A DNA stretch of 64,000 bases from Thermococcus sp. 21S9 (GCF_012027635.1 NZ_SNUS01000001.1:620001-684000), one strand, 5' to 3'. Numbered from the stretch's first letter, positions 40,326-48,651 are shown. Made by a program: numbers and translations. Notes: generated by a model from the sequence alone, not told the origin.

Positions 40326-41456
40326 TCACCTCCCCCATTTGTCTATAATAGAGACTATAAAGTTCTTAACGGGTTTAAGAGTTAAGAAGCCGAATATGGT
40401 CTTGGCCTTAGGATTGTTTGAGAGTTCAGTAAGCACTGGAAACTTTTCAGCAAGCTTTGCCCCAATTTTTTCTTCGAGCTTTGGTCCGAATAAGAACAAT
40501 ATCATATCTCCTGTCATATCTGCATACACGGTTCCCTGATAAACACTCACTTTCACATCTACATTACCAACTCCCCTCCCCACTATCTCAAAGGTATTAC
40601 CGCTCATTCCTTCTACAGTGTAATCAATGTACAGTGTCGCCGTTGATCCATCAACTCTAAGGAGCATTATTCCATCCGTCGTAACGACCTTGTCCTGAAT
40701 TTGAATCGTGATAGTCTCACCCGGCTGTACGTTCTCGTTCACTGAAATAGTTGTATGGTTGGGAATTGCCTCGTCTAAATCCCTGGGAATAACCGAAATG
40801 TCAGCATTCAACTCTTTAATGTATATCTGGGTATTATCAACATTTCTGAACGTTAGGGCACATTTAAGTGATGACGCATAGTACTCTTGGCTGTACATGT
40901 CCATAGTCTCAAAGTTAAAGTTTAGATTGTCACATGATATTTCGGTGAGTTTTAGAGGATATTCCAAGGGCAGGATCTTAACAATAACGCTGTCAGTTTT
41001 AGTTTTGATATAACCTAGAAGACCACTGCCATTCTTGACTTTGAGTGTAATATTATGCAGTCCAACATCAAGGGGCCAGTCAAACTCAGTTACAACTTCG
41101 GTTTTTCCGACCGATATAGTTTTTCCATTAGAATACTCAAAATGGTTTATTTCTTTTCTATCTAAATACACACTTCCATCAAGTTCTAATAGATATATCT
41201 CCCCTCCTGCAACATCCGGAAGAGCCTTACAATAAGATGCAATGACTTTAACATGTACCTTTCCTTCCCCGACCATTTCCGTGGGAGTAACCTCCAGCCA
41301 TGAAGTCCAGTATTCCCCATCTGAGCATCTATTCATCAAATCGGTAGAATCAACACTAATCTTCCCGCTCCACGAGTCCTCCCACAGCTCCTGACCATCA
41401 ATGAGCCTGTAAACCTTGACGGTGTAGGAATGCTCCCCAGTTTGAGCAGTGCACAT
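40326..41456 (-). CDS. Orphan C-terminal cassette with alternative tip
   Basis: 376 aa, open throughout, with no signal peptide. It begins MCTAQTGEHSYTVKVYRL, the middle of a domain in the large protein (TAQAGEHDYTVKVYRL), and shares ELWEDS right after; DNA identity is high over this junction. The rest differs: a long beta-rich part with Cys pairs (EISCDNLNFNFE, SSLKCALTFRNVDN) and a C-terminus GDMILFLFGPKLEEKIGAKL with an amphipathic end (FLTLKPVKNFIVSIIDKW). Lacking an export signal and a good binding site, it is probably not expressed as is but a donor for recombination into the large gene. Confidence 0.65.
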   Translation of the reverse strand: MCTAQTGEHSYTVKVYRLIDGQELWEDSWSGKISVDSTDLMNRCSDGEYWTSWLEVTPTEMVGEGKVHVKVIASYCKALPDVAGGEIYLLELDGSVYLDRKEINHFEYSNGKTISVGKTEVVTEFDWPLDVGLHNITLKVKNGSGLLGYIKTKTDSVIVKILPLEYPLKLTEISCDNLNFNFETMDMYSQEYYASSLKCALTFRNVDNTQIYIKELNADISVIPRDLDEAIPNHTTISVNENVQPGETITIQIQDKVVTTDGIMLLRVDGSTATLYIDYTVEGMSGNTFEIVGRGVGNVDVKVSVYQGTVYADMTGDMILFLFGPKLEEKIGAKLAEKFPVLTELSNNPKAKTIFGFLTLKPVKNFIVSIIDKWGR

Positions 41457-41486
41457 TAAGTAACCACTTTAGATTTAGAGTCTCCG

Positions 41487-41765
41487 CTACGGCTTATGGT
41501 TTTTGTTCCATTTTCTGTTCTGTAGTCTCCTTCCCAATTCTTCCGAGGTCAGATATTCGATTTCAGTTGAGTTCCCAATGATGTAGGGTTCCTTAAACCG
41601 CAATAATGGACGTTTAATCTTCCCCTTGGAATCAAGGAAGTAAATAACAAGAATACTTAAAAACGCCGGGATTAAACCATCAACTACGTTTCTCCAGAGA
41701 ATACCCTCAATAAAGAATACTGAAAGGAAAATTAAAAAATAGACGCTCTTCCTAATTTTAATCAC
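41487..41765 (-). CDS. Small membrane protein with EPYIIG motif (family member 4)
   Basis: 92 aa: two membrane segments, a basic loop, then KEPYIIGNSTEIEYLTSEEL and a basic end RRLQNRKWN. Nearly the same tail as the 32398-32682 copy. It follows the MNEFR-family gene by six bases and so appears to be its downstream partner; at 30.8-31.7 kb the two families are neighbours again. Function unknown. Confidence 0.6.
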   Translation of the reverse strand: MIKIRKSVYFLIFLSVFFIEGILWRNVVDGLIPAFLSILVIYFLDSKGKIKRPLLRFKEPYIIGNSTEIEYLTSEELGRRLQNRKWNKNHKP

Positions 41766-41771
41766 CCCTGC

Positions 41772-42341
41772 CTAAAGTTGTATGTTTTTATTCTCATCGC
41801 CTTTATGCCCAGTATTGAGAGCATTCACTGTGATATATTGGGTGTAACTTACCAAGTTGTGTTTCAGTAGCAACCATGTCCACAAGCTGAGAAGCATAAA
41901 GATTAATGGCACTAAAACTGTCCGTGCAGTCAAGAAGATTATAAGCGAAAATCCACCAGAGAATATTAACAGTCCCATTCCCATTAATTTATCAATCATT
42001 TTGGAAATCGGAACATAAATTAGGAACACAACGACAACATAAATCAAAATATTCTTGACAAGAGTTGCTCTTGTTGAATATACAAGAATAGTTGGCAATA
42101 GAAACCCCATCGCAAACAAGTCATAGACTACAAGGATTTTGACAAATTTTTTATTTCTGTGAAAACCCCATTTGTGAGTATAATGGTGGAGTTCAAGCCT
42201 AATTGCCAAATAAGCTATCAAGTTTCCTATAACATAAATCAGTGCCTTGGAATTTTGGCTGAAAAATTCATAAACAAAAACAATTAAAATCAAAAAGGGA
42301 AGATAAAACGTCAGTAGGTTATGGATCCGGAATTCATTCAT
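41772..42341 (-). CDS. Polytopic membrane protein, MNEFR family copy 2
   Basis: 189 aa, about six membrane segments and a hydrophilic C-terminal tail (ALNTGHKGDENKNIQL) that copy 1 lacks. Shares MNEFRIHNLLTFYLP, YLAIRLELHHYTHKWGFHR and YSTRATLVKNILIY with the protein at 30767-31270, with near-identical DNA in parts. ATG at 42341. Function unknown. Confidence 0.6.
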   Translation of the reverse strand: MNEFRIHNLLTFYLPFLILIVFVYEFFSQNSKALIYVIGNLIAYLAIRLELHHYTHKWGFHRNKKFVKILVVYDLFAMGFLLPTILVYSTRATLVKNILIYVVVVFLIYVPISKMIDKLMGMGLLIFSGGFSLIIFLTARTVLVPLIFMLLSLWTWLLLKHNLVSYTQYITVNALNTGHKGDENKNIQL

Positions 42342-42401
42342 GATATCACCCGAGAGACATCATTATTGTTTTTCTATGCGGATCTACTACGGCGTGACGT
42401 T

Positions 42402-42920
42402 TCATATCAACTCCCCAATATATAATTGGGCAACGTATAACGCTACAGCTATTACACCCAAAAGTACAATTATGTAATCTTTGACTATCCAGATTAATGC
42501 CCAAAGTGCCAACAATGTTAGCGCCACATAAGTTTTTCCAAGCTTTTGACTCAATGAGAGTATTCCAATCCCATCTAGCAGGCTTATCGAGGCCATTTTA
42601 AGGAAGGTGACGGAGTTCTGGATACCTTTGTTGACTACCAAATAAGCCACTACAGCAACCCATATGACAAGAACAATACTGTTCCCACTTGAAAACTCTT
42701 TATCCTTTTTGGCCCGGTTTGTGATTAGAGAGTATGGTATCCCAAACGAAAGAAATCCAAATCCCAGGCCGATGACAGGATTCTCAAAGGCCTTGCTAAG
42801 TGTCAGCAATTCCAAAGATAGCAGTGAAAAGGCAAAAGAAAGCTGGAGCACCCTCTTCCAGTTAGGATACGCTACAAGCCCCAAAAGAGGAAGGAGAGAG
42901 ACTATACACACCGGCTCCAT
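42402..42920 (-). CDS. Polytopic membrane protein paired with a decayed cassette
   Basis: 172 aa, about seven membrane segments (VSLLPLLGLVAYPNW, FSLLSLELLTLSKAF, IVLVIWVAVVAYLVV, LLALWALIWIVKDYIIVLLGVIAVALYVAQL in parts). ATG at 42920 comes three bases after the stop of the cassette remnant at 42924. Unlike the partner proteins of the other cassettes, as that cassette's C-terminus also is. Candidate immunity-type protein. Confidence 0.5.
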   Translation of the reverse strand: MEPVCIVSLLPLLGLVAYPNWKRVLQLSFAFSLLSLELLTLSKAFENPVIGLGFGFLSFGIPYSLITNRAKKDKEFSSGNSIVLVIWVAVVAYLVVNKGIQNSVTFLKMASISLLDGIGILSLSQKLGKTYVALTLLALWALIWIVKDYIIVLLGVIAVALYVAQLYIGELI

Positions 42921-42923
42921 TTT

Positions 42924-43135
42924 TCACTCCTCCTTGAAATAGTCAAGGTAACCAAATACCTTCCGCGAGTATTCAATTGCATTTCTTGTCCATACTATCA
43001 CCTTGTTTGATCCCTTCAGGAATATCAACGTAACGGCAATGTCTGGCTTGGTGAATACAGATCACCGCACTCAAAGCTCACCTGTTTTAGCGTTCCGTTT
43101 GAAGGCGTCACTTTAACCTTCATGTTGAAGCCCAT
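42924..43135 (-). pseudogene. Decayed C-terminal cassette with internal deletion
   Basis: ATG at 43135 reads MGFNMKVKVTPSNGTLKQ, then SFECGDLYS, almost the same as the cassette at 43861-44867 (KVTPSNGTLKQ, FECSDLY). It then jumps frame to TKPDIAVTLIFLKGSNK and ends SRKVFGYLDYFKEE at 42924, a different C-terminus. Most of the module is missing. The membrane gene at 42402-42920 follows. Confidence 0.6.
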
Positions 43136-43137
43136 CG

Positions 43138-43854
43138 TTATTTTTTCCTAAACTCCCTTAACCATTCACATAGGTATATGAACGCTGTCGGCCAGAGAAT
43201 TGGAGAAAGAAACAGGGCCAATGGAGATAGAAGGTTTCTCATGTTGATATGATATATACTCAAAGATAGAACAACATAAAAAAGAAACAAGCTAGTGGCT
43301 ATTTTACTACATTTATTATCATCATACACAAAATTTCGCCCCCATAGGGCATTACCTGCAAGGAGCCCTATCGGAATTGGGACGAACATTGCAAGAGAAT
43401 ACATTATCGCGTCTGCTATGTCGGAATGAAATACTAGAAAGTTCATAGCAACAAGAAAAACAACAATCGAAATAAAACCTATCAGTTGGTTTTTCCTGGC
43501 TTTAATTTCAAATTTTCCAAGATAATACTCAAGGCAACTGCATAGGTATTTATAAGCAAACAACCACAGTGGAGGCGCTATCAAAAAGGTAACGACAGTA
43601 AGATAAAACGAAGAACTATGAAATCTTAATATAGGAACTCCCAACAAAACATAATAGAAGAACAAAACCAATCTCAAATTCTTTTTTCTAAAGATAAAGA
43701 AAAACAATATAGCCAATAGGACGGGAATAAAGAACATAGTGGTAACCCAGCTCAAAGGCTTAGTTGTATTTACCAACAGTAGCGTATAAGGAACGAAGGA
43801 GGCTAAAAATAAGAAAAAAGAACGCAAACATGGTTTTTCACGGACTTTACTCAT
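43138..43854 (-). CDS. Polytopic membrane protein paired with the 43861 cassette
   Basis: 238 aa, about eight membrane segments, basic loops (FRKKNLRLV, KFEIKARKNQ) and basic C-terminus REFRKK. ATG at 43854 follows GGTGATAGGCC, six bases after the stop of the cassette. Different from the partner proteins of the other cassettes. Candidate immunity-type protein; no family recognised. Confidence 0.55.
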   Translation of the reverse strand: MSKVREKPCLRSFFLFLASFVPYTLLLVNTTKPLSWVTTMFFIPVLLAILFFFIFRKKNLRLVLFFYYVLLGVPILRFHSSSFYLTVVTFLIAPPLWLFAYKYLCSCLEYYLGKFEIKARKNQLIGFISIVVFLVAMNFLVFHSDIADAIMYSLAMFVPIPIGLLAGNALWGRNFVYDDNKCSKIATSLFLFYVVLSLSIYHINMRNLLSPLALFLSPILWPTAFIYLCEWLREFRKK

Positions 43855-43860
43855 GGCCTA

Positions 43861-44867
43861 TCACCCCGAGACAGTAGTTATAATCTGTTCTTTAATATCA
43901 TTCAGGCTTATTTGGCCTAAAAATCCAAGAGCGTATCTATATTTAGGAGGCACTTTCGTTATGAATTTCTTGAACAAACTAACATCTGCCACAGCATTTA
44001 CTCCCCTAAATGCCCCATAAGTTAATCCAACATCTGCAAGAATATCAGCCACAACCGCTACCTGATCAACTTTTACATGGATAATCGAGGTTACACGATA
44101 CCTTTTTATCTTAAGCTCTCCCTGAATATCCAGGGTCAGGTTATATGTCATGTTGACAGTTGCAGTGGTTGTATGAATAACAATGTTCTCAACTTTCACA
44201 TCTGCTCCTGCATCTGCCAACTGAGGAAATATTTTGGATAATAATAGAGGCAAATCTGGTTTAGGTACAAAGAAATATGCGGTAGATGTTATAGTTAGGT
44301 ATCTTTTAGGGAGGATAGTTCTGTTAGAGACTGTATCTATTAAAATTCTAGATCTCAGATACTTCGCTAAAGTTTTAGGGGATATGCTAATAGTAGATAC
44401 AACAGAGTTATTTATGAAAACAGGATAAGGATATCCGTTAAATATAGATAACCTGCAGGTCAAGGCTGCTTTGTAATTACCCATGTCATATTTAAAGTAT
44501 AAATCACTGCACTCAAAGCCCACCTGTTTTAGCGTCCCGTTTGAGGGAGTCACTTTAATCGTTACGCTGTCGTTCTCTTCTTCTCCAGAGATTTTAGCTA
44601 CTACAGTGTAAGTGTGGTCTCCAATCCCAAAGACATCCCTGTCAAAAGATGCGAGAGTGTAATTCTCGGCATCTTTGGGGATATACTTGGACACCCACCC
44701 CCATCCTTTGGATAGACAACCTTTCCACTCTCATTGACAACATGGAACTGAACGTTCAGAGCATCACTTGCAAAGTTCCACGCCTTCACTGTGAAGAACA
44801 CCGTTCCACCACCCTCCAGCTCCGTCGGGAAAGCCTCCAGCTTAATGGCAAAACTACAAACTATTAA
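43861..44867 (-). pseudogene. Orphan C-terminal cassette, frameshifted and headless
   Basis: The upstream part has no start codon: after a stop it reads KLEAFPTELEGGGTVFFTV, KAWNFASDALNVQFHVVN and KVVYPKDGGG, then needs a frameshift near 44700 to continue as SKYIPKDAENYTLASFD, GIGDHTYTVVAKISGEEEND, KVTPSNGTLKQVGFECSDLY and a Cys pair (AALTCRLSIFN). The final ~100 residues are unlike those of the large protein (ADVGLTYGAFRGVNAVADV; ALGFLGQISLNDIKEQ). No signal peptide. A silent cassette with its own C-terminus, followed by the membrane gene at 43138. Confidence 0.65.
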
Positions 44868-44895
44868 TCAATTACATCAATAAAAATAAAAAATT

Positions 44896-45177
44896 CTACA
44901 AATCATTTGGATATAATTTAAATAGAAGTTGGAAGTAAAAAATAAGTGCTCCAGTAACAATGAAAATAACAAAGAAATGCCAGGGATTCTGCAAAGAGTA
45001 AGGTATTAAAAACTTAATCCAAGCCCAGTAAGATAGAAGCATTGGAAGGACTAATGTTGATCTTCTTGCTAAATTAACATTGCCCCTCTTTAAGTGTAAG
45101 TATATCATCACTACCCCTAAGACAACAATCCCAGGCATTATATAAAAATCAAAATAATACAAAAGACCATTAAACAT
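44896..45177 (-). CDS. Three-segment membrane protein, intact KLYP-tail family member, partner of the large secreted protein
   Basis: 93 aa from ATG at 45177 (AAGGGGGTGAAAA before it, overlapping the end of the large gene). Three membrane segments: YIMPGIVVLGVVMIYLHL, STLVLPMLLSYWAWIKFLIPY and FFVIFIVTGALIFYF, with a basic loop LKRGNVNLARR and the tail LLFKLYPNDL. It directly follows the intact large gene, while its two relatives (30443 and 38809) are broken. The only intact copy stands beside the only intact full-length gene, as expected for immunity to a cognate effector. Confidence 0.62.
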   Translation of the reverse strand: MFNGLLYYFDFYIMPGIVVLGVVMIYLHLKRGNVNLARRSTLVLPMLLSYWAWIKFLIPYSLQNPWHFFVIFIVTGALIFYFQLLFKLYPNDL

Positions 45178-45183
45178 CAATTT

Positions 45184-48030
45184 TCACCCCCTTGCTTCTA
45201 TTTGTGCATAGGCTACCATGAATACAACAATCCCGGTAACAATAGCTCCCCCCACAGGACCTAAGCCCAAGAGTAATGCAACTCCAGCCCCTATGCCCGA
45301 AGCTACCACTGACCCAAGGAGTTCATTTGCAAGAGTGCTTGAGTTTTCTTGCATTAGCTTACTACCAAAATAATACAGTTTTATTGGTATTAATAGTTTC
45401 GTGTCATTTTGGGGATATGGCATATCAAGTTGGATTTCTAGTGTATAATTTGTCTCTATCCAAGCAAACTCCCAACCTCCCAGGGCAGAATCGTATATGT
45501 ATCTATAATCGAGCATGCTCTTCTTTTCTGGAATGTGAATGGGAGCCACGAGTAAAACCTCCGTTTGATTAGGGTCAATATTAATTGAATTCTGGATTGG
45601 ATACTCAATTTTCACTGTTTTTGACTGCTGGAGATATTCATCATAAGGATGGCCATACAGGAATACATCCTTCGTGTTAATATTAACCCTCTCTGCAAGG
45701 TTGTTCTTAAGGTATATTTTACAAGTAACAGTTTCCCCAAGTCCTGCCCTCTCCGGGCATTCTGTCTTTACAATCTCAATCCCATCTTGGATAACATTTA
45801 TGTTCCTCCCTTTTGAGTCCTCCCACAGCTCCTGCTCATCAACGAGCCTGTAAACCTTGACAGTGTAATCATGCTCCCCCGCCTGTGCAGTCCAGTGAAG
45901 AGTCACTGAAGCGCCAGAGGTACTAACGTTAACCTTCTTCGAGTCCTTAAGCTCATCATCAATGTACAGCTTAACCAGAGCTCTCTGGGTGCTCAGATAA
46001 GTACTATCTATCTTAACGTTAAACTTAATTGTATCACCCTCCTTAGGATAATCAGGGTCAAAAGTTACACTCTGAATTCTCAGAGCCGGGCCGGAGGTTG
46101 AACCCGATATAACCACTACATCCCCGCCATCGTCCCCTGAATACATCTGATTGGGCCCAAACTTAAAGCTTCCTGAATAGCCGTAGGTTCCGGGGACAGG
46201 ATACGGCACGGGACCAACTGAGATAAGCATTGTGTCGTGGGGCTGAACTGTAACGGAGTCACTCCTGTCAAAGGAGTGGGTGTTGTAACCGCTGTCCTTG
46301 TAGACGGCGTGGAAGCTCCACTGGCCCGAAACAGGTGCATCGTTCTCGTTCCTGATTTTGATTGTGAAGGACACTGAGGAACCCTCGGTTGTCCTTGTTT
46401 TGGACGGGACTATCGCAAAGAACACCTTAGAGGGGTCAATTTCAAGGTTTGCGGTTATGGTTTTTGAGTAACTTTCCACGGCAACCTGAACATCGGAATT
46501 CGAGCTTGACGAAACGGTCGGCTGTGAGGGATTTGACATCGGAGTCGGTGTGGGAGTTGAAAGGTAGCTGATTTTGACGGTTCCGCTTACGGTAACCTGT
46601 GTTTTTCCGTTGAAGTTGACCGTGAACTCCTTACTCTTCCACACTTTAATGCCATCATAGGGGTGAACCATCGAGTAGTGGCCGGAGTCGCTTCCGCTGG
46701 AATCCGTGAGCGTTACGTTCACATCGGAAACGGCGTTGTGCTCGGCCCTGAAAGAGACCTCGATATGGTACGTGGCCTTTGTTGAGGTAACGTCATCAAC
46801 GACGACGCTCACGTTCTCTATGTAGATATAGCCGTAGTTGCTGTTAACATCAAGCGCTAAGTCGGTTGGCTGTGAGGTGCTGGTTTTAGTAGACGTCAGA
46901 GGGGACGAGAGAAGGGGCTCCCCGGAAGTTAATGGGGTAATTGTATCACACTTCCCGGGCAGGCAGATAATCGGCGTTGGAGATGGACTCGGGGAAGGAG
47001 TCGGTGAAGTGCTCTGCCTGACGTAAGCAACCAGAGAATCCTTAAGCTCGGCAACTTCCCTGTTGAGCATCGCCTTAACCTCTGGGTTGCCGTTTCCGAG
47101 TTTCATGACGTTGACGAGTACATAAACCCTGCGAAGTTGCTTGTATGCCTCAACGGCGGTGGGCCAGTAGTAGTTTGTACCATAGAGGGTAATGTGGTTG
47201 TTCACAATCCCGTCTTCAGCAACATTCTGGATGATAATGCCACCGTCACCAACGGTCGTCCAGCGGGAGTTGAGGAGGAGTGAGTCCATAGTCTTCTCCA
47301 TAGAACTAAGGGCCGAAGACATTCCGTTCACATCGTCCGAGAGGTAGGCGTGGTAAAACTTAGACCACTGGTCTGCAAGGTCAGGAACGATTTTCTTTGG
47401 AGCATTTCCGTAGGTTTTCATAGCATCAGCTTTGGACTTTGCAGGAGTAGACCACTTCCATTTCTCCAATGCCCAGGTTTCGTAGTCGGCGTACTTGAAG
47501 CCGACCATCACGAAGGCCTGTGAAAAGTTGGTGAGGAAACTTCCCATGTCAAAGCCCGAGGTTATGTTATCTGCGTTCTTGGCAATGTACTCCTCAAGCG
47601 CCTTGATTTCATCATCTGTCCAGCCCTGGGCTTTCAGTTCGTTTACCGTCTCGGCTGGAAGACCGTTGCTCTTTATTTGCTGGGCCATCTGTTTAAGCTC
47701 GTCGGCCGAATAGTAGAGCTTAACTCCCGATTTCTTAAGTTCCTCAAGGGCAAGCCAGATTTGGGCGGAGATGTTGGCTGAGTTAAGCTCGCCCTGGCGG
47801 GAGTTGTCTATTAGCTTTTGGGCAAGGGTTGCGTTGGGATTACCGCTGGAGAGGCTCTCGTTGAAGGCGACGACAAGGTAAGCCTCATCGTTGAGGATTC
47901 TCCAGAAGTCCTCGTACGCTTTGTCTTCGTTGACTTCACTCGCCAGAACCATCGATGTCGATACCATTGCCCCATAAACCAGAGCACCCAACATTATTCC
48001 GATAATCAACACTCCAAGCCCTCGTTTCAT
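45184..48030 (-). CDS. Large secreted multidomain protein with exchangeable C-terminal module
   Basis: 948 aa from ATG at 48030 (GGTGGTCAT before it). Signal or anchor segment at residues ~6-25 (LGVLIIGIMLGALVYGAM); helical domain ~28-340; Ser/Thr/Pro linkers at ~342-390 (SPTPSPSPSPTP) and ~490-510 (TPTPTPMSNPSQP); beta-sandwich domains ~395-490 and ~515-640; a CARDB-like domain ~645-740 ending in QAGEHDYTVKVYRL and ELWEDS; then a C-terminal module with a Cys pair (KTECPERAGLGETVTCKIYL) and a Gly-rich hydrophobic end (GSVVASGIGAGVALLLGLG, then GAIVTGIVVFMVAYAQ). The last ~230 residues recur, with variation, as headless cassettes downstream. Exported; probably an effector or surface protein. 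The enzymatic or toxic activity, if any, is not recognised; the C-terminus could insert in membranes. Confidence 0.7.
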   Translation of the reverse strand: MKRGLGVLIIGIMLGALVYGAMVSTSMVLASEVNEDKAYEDFWRILNDEAYLVVAFNESLSSGNPNATLAQKLIDNSRQGELNSANISAQIWLALEELKKSGVKLYYSADELKQMAQQIKSNGLPAETVNELKAQGWTDDEIKALEEYIAKNADNITSGFDMGSFLTNFSQAFVMVGFKYADYETWALEKWKWSTPAKSKADAMKTYGNAPKKIVPDLADQWSKFYHAYLSDDVNGMSSALSSMEKTMDSLLLNSRWTTVGDGGIIIQNVAEDGIVNNHITLYGTNYYWPTAVEAYKQLRRVYVLVNVMKLGNGNPEVKAMLNREVAELKDSLVAYVRQSTSPTPSPSPSPTPIICLPGKCDTITPLTSGEPLLSSPLTSTKTSTSQPTDLALDVNSNYGYIYIENVSVVVDDVTSTKATYHIEVSFRAEHNAVSDVNVTLTDSSGSDSGHYSMVHPYDGIKVWKSKEFTVNFNGKTQVTVSGTVKISYLSTPTPTPMSNPSQPTVSSSSNSDVQVAVESYSKTITANLEIDPSKVFFAIVPSKTRTTEGSSVSFTIKIRNENDAPVSGQWSFHAVYKDSGYNTHSFDRSDSVTVQPHDTMLISVGPVPYPVPGTYGYSGSFKFGPNQMYSGDDGGDVVVISGSTSGPALRIQSVTFDPDYPKEGDTIKFNVKIDSTYLSTQRALVKLYIDDELKDSKKVNVSTSGASVTLHWTAQAGEHDYTVKVYRLVDEQELWEDSKGRNINVIQDGIEIVKTECPERAGLGETVTCKIYLKNNLAERVNINTKDVFLYGHPYDEYLQQSKTVKIEYPIQNSINIDPNQTEVLLVAPIHIPEKKSMLDYRYIYDSALGGWEFAWIETNYTLEIQLDMPYPQNDTKLLIPIKLYYFGSKLMQENSSTLANELLGSVVASGIGAGVALLLGLGPVGGAIVTGIVVFMVAYAQIEARG

Positions 48031-48138
48031 ATGACCACCAAGCATCGGAAAAAAGTATCTCTAAAAAAGTTTTCTCCCAAAATTTTGATTACTCGTATCA
48101 TAACAGCAAACATACTTGAAAAACTGACAAAAAGTAAG

Positions 48139-48651
48139 TCACCAGGGGACGCTCTTCCAGCCCATCTTGTAGGCGAAATAGTTTGCCCCCCAGTGAATAA
48201 AGGGCGAGACGACGAGGAGGAATATAATCTGCCCGCTGGAGAGAGTTTTAACAGGGTAAGCAAAGGCCAGGGCGCTTATCAGGAAGCCGAGCTGGTCGAG
48301 GCCTATCGCCGGGGCACCGCGCGGGAGGTTTGCGCGCCTCTTGAAGAAGCTACCCACGAGGTCTCCGACGAGTGCGCCGAAGGAGAGAAGGAATGCCAGC
48401 TTGACCGCGGTTCCGAGTGAGCCGTAGAAGTCCGGCGTTAGGAAGTACTGGATTACCCCAACGAGCGTTCCTATAGCGACGCCACCGATGAAGCCCCTCC
48501 AGGTCTTTCCGTCACCGAGAAGCCGTTTTCCATCCCGCCATTTCCGTCCACCGTCTATCGGCCTTCCCCCTCCAACGAGTACCGGGGAAGCGTTGGCCAC
48601 GTAAGCGGGAAGGATGTACCAGAACGCCCAAAAGATGGACTCCAGCCCCAT
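48139..48651 (-). CDS. carS: CDP-archaeol synthase
   Basis: 170 aa, five membrane segments. Converts digeranylgeranylglyceryl phosphate and CTP into CDP-archaeol in membrane lipid synthesis. Family motifs: LPAYVANASPVLVGGGRPID, GKRLLGDGKTWRGFIGG, LSFGALVGDLVGSFFKRRANLPRGAPAIGLDQLGF (in part) and HWGANYFAYKMGWKSVPW. ATG at 48651 after GGTGGTAGA. Marks the right-hand edge of the cassette array. Confidence 0.93.
   Translation of the reverse strand: MGLESIFWAFWYILPAYVANASPVLVGGGRPIDGGRKWRDGKRLLGDGKTWRGFIGGVAIGTLVGVIQYFLTPDFYGSLGTAVKLAFLLSFGALVGDLVGSFFKRRANLPRGAPAIGLDQLGFLISALAFAYPVKTLSSGQIIFLLVVSPFIHWGANYFAYKMGWKSVPW

Noticed and set aside
30443-48030. Provirus or integrated plasmid
   Set aside because: No integrase, capsid, packaging, primase or replication protein is recognisable, and no flanking tRNA or direct repeats were seen; the content is secreted and membrane proteins only.
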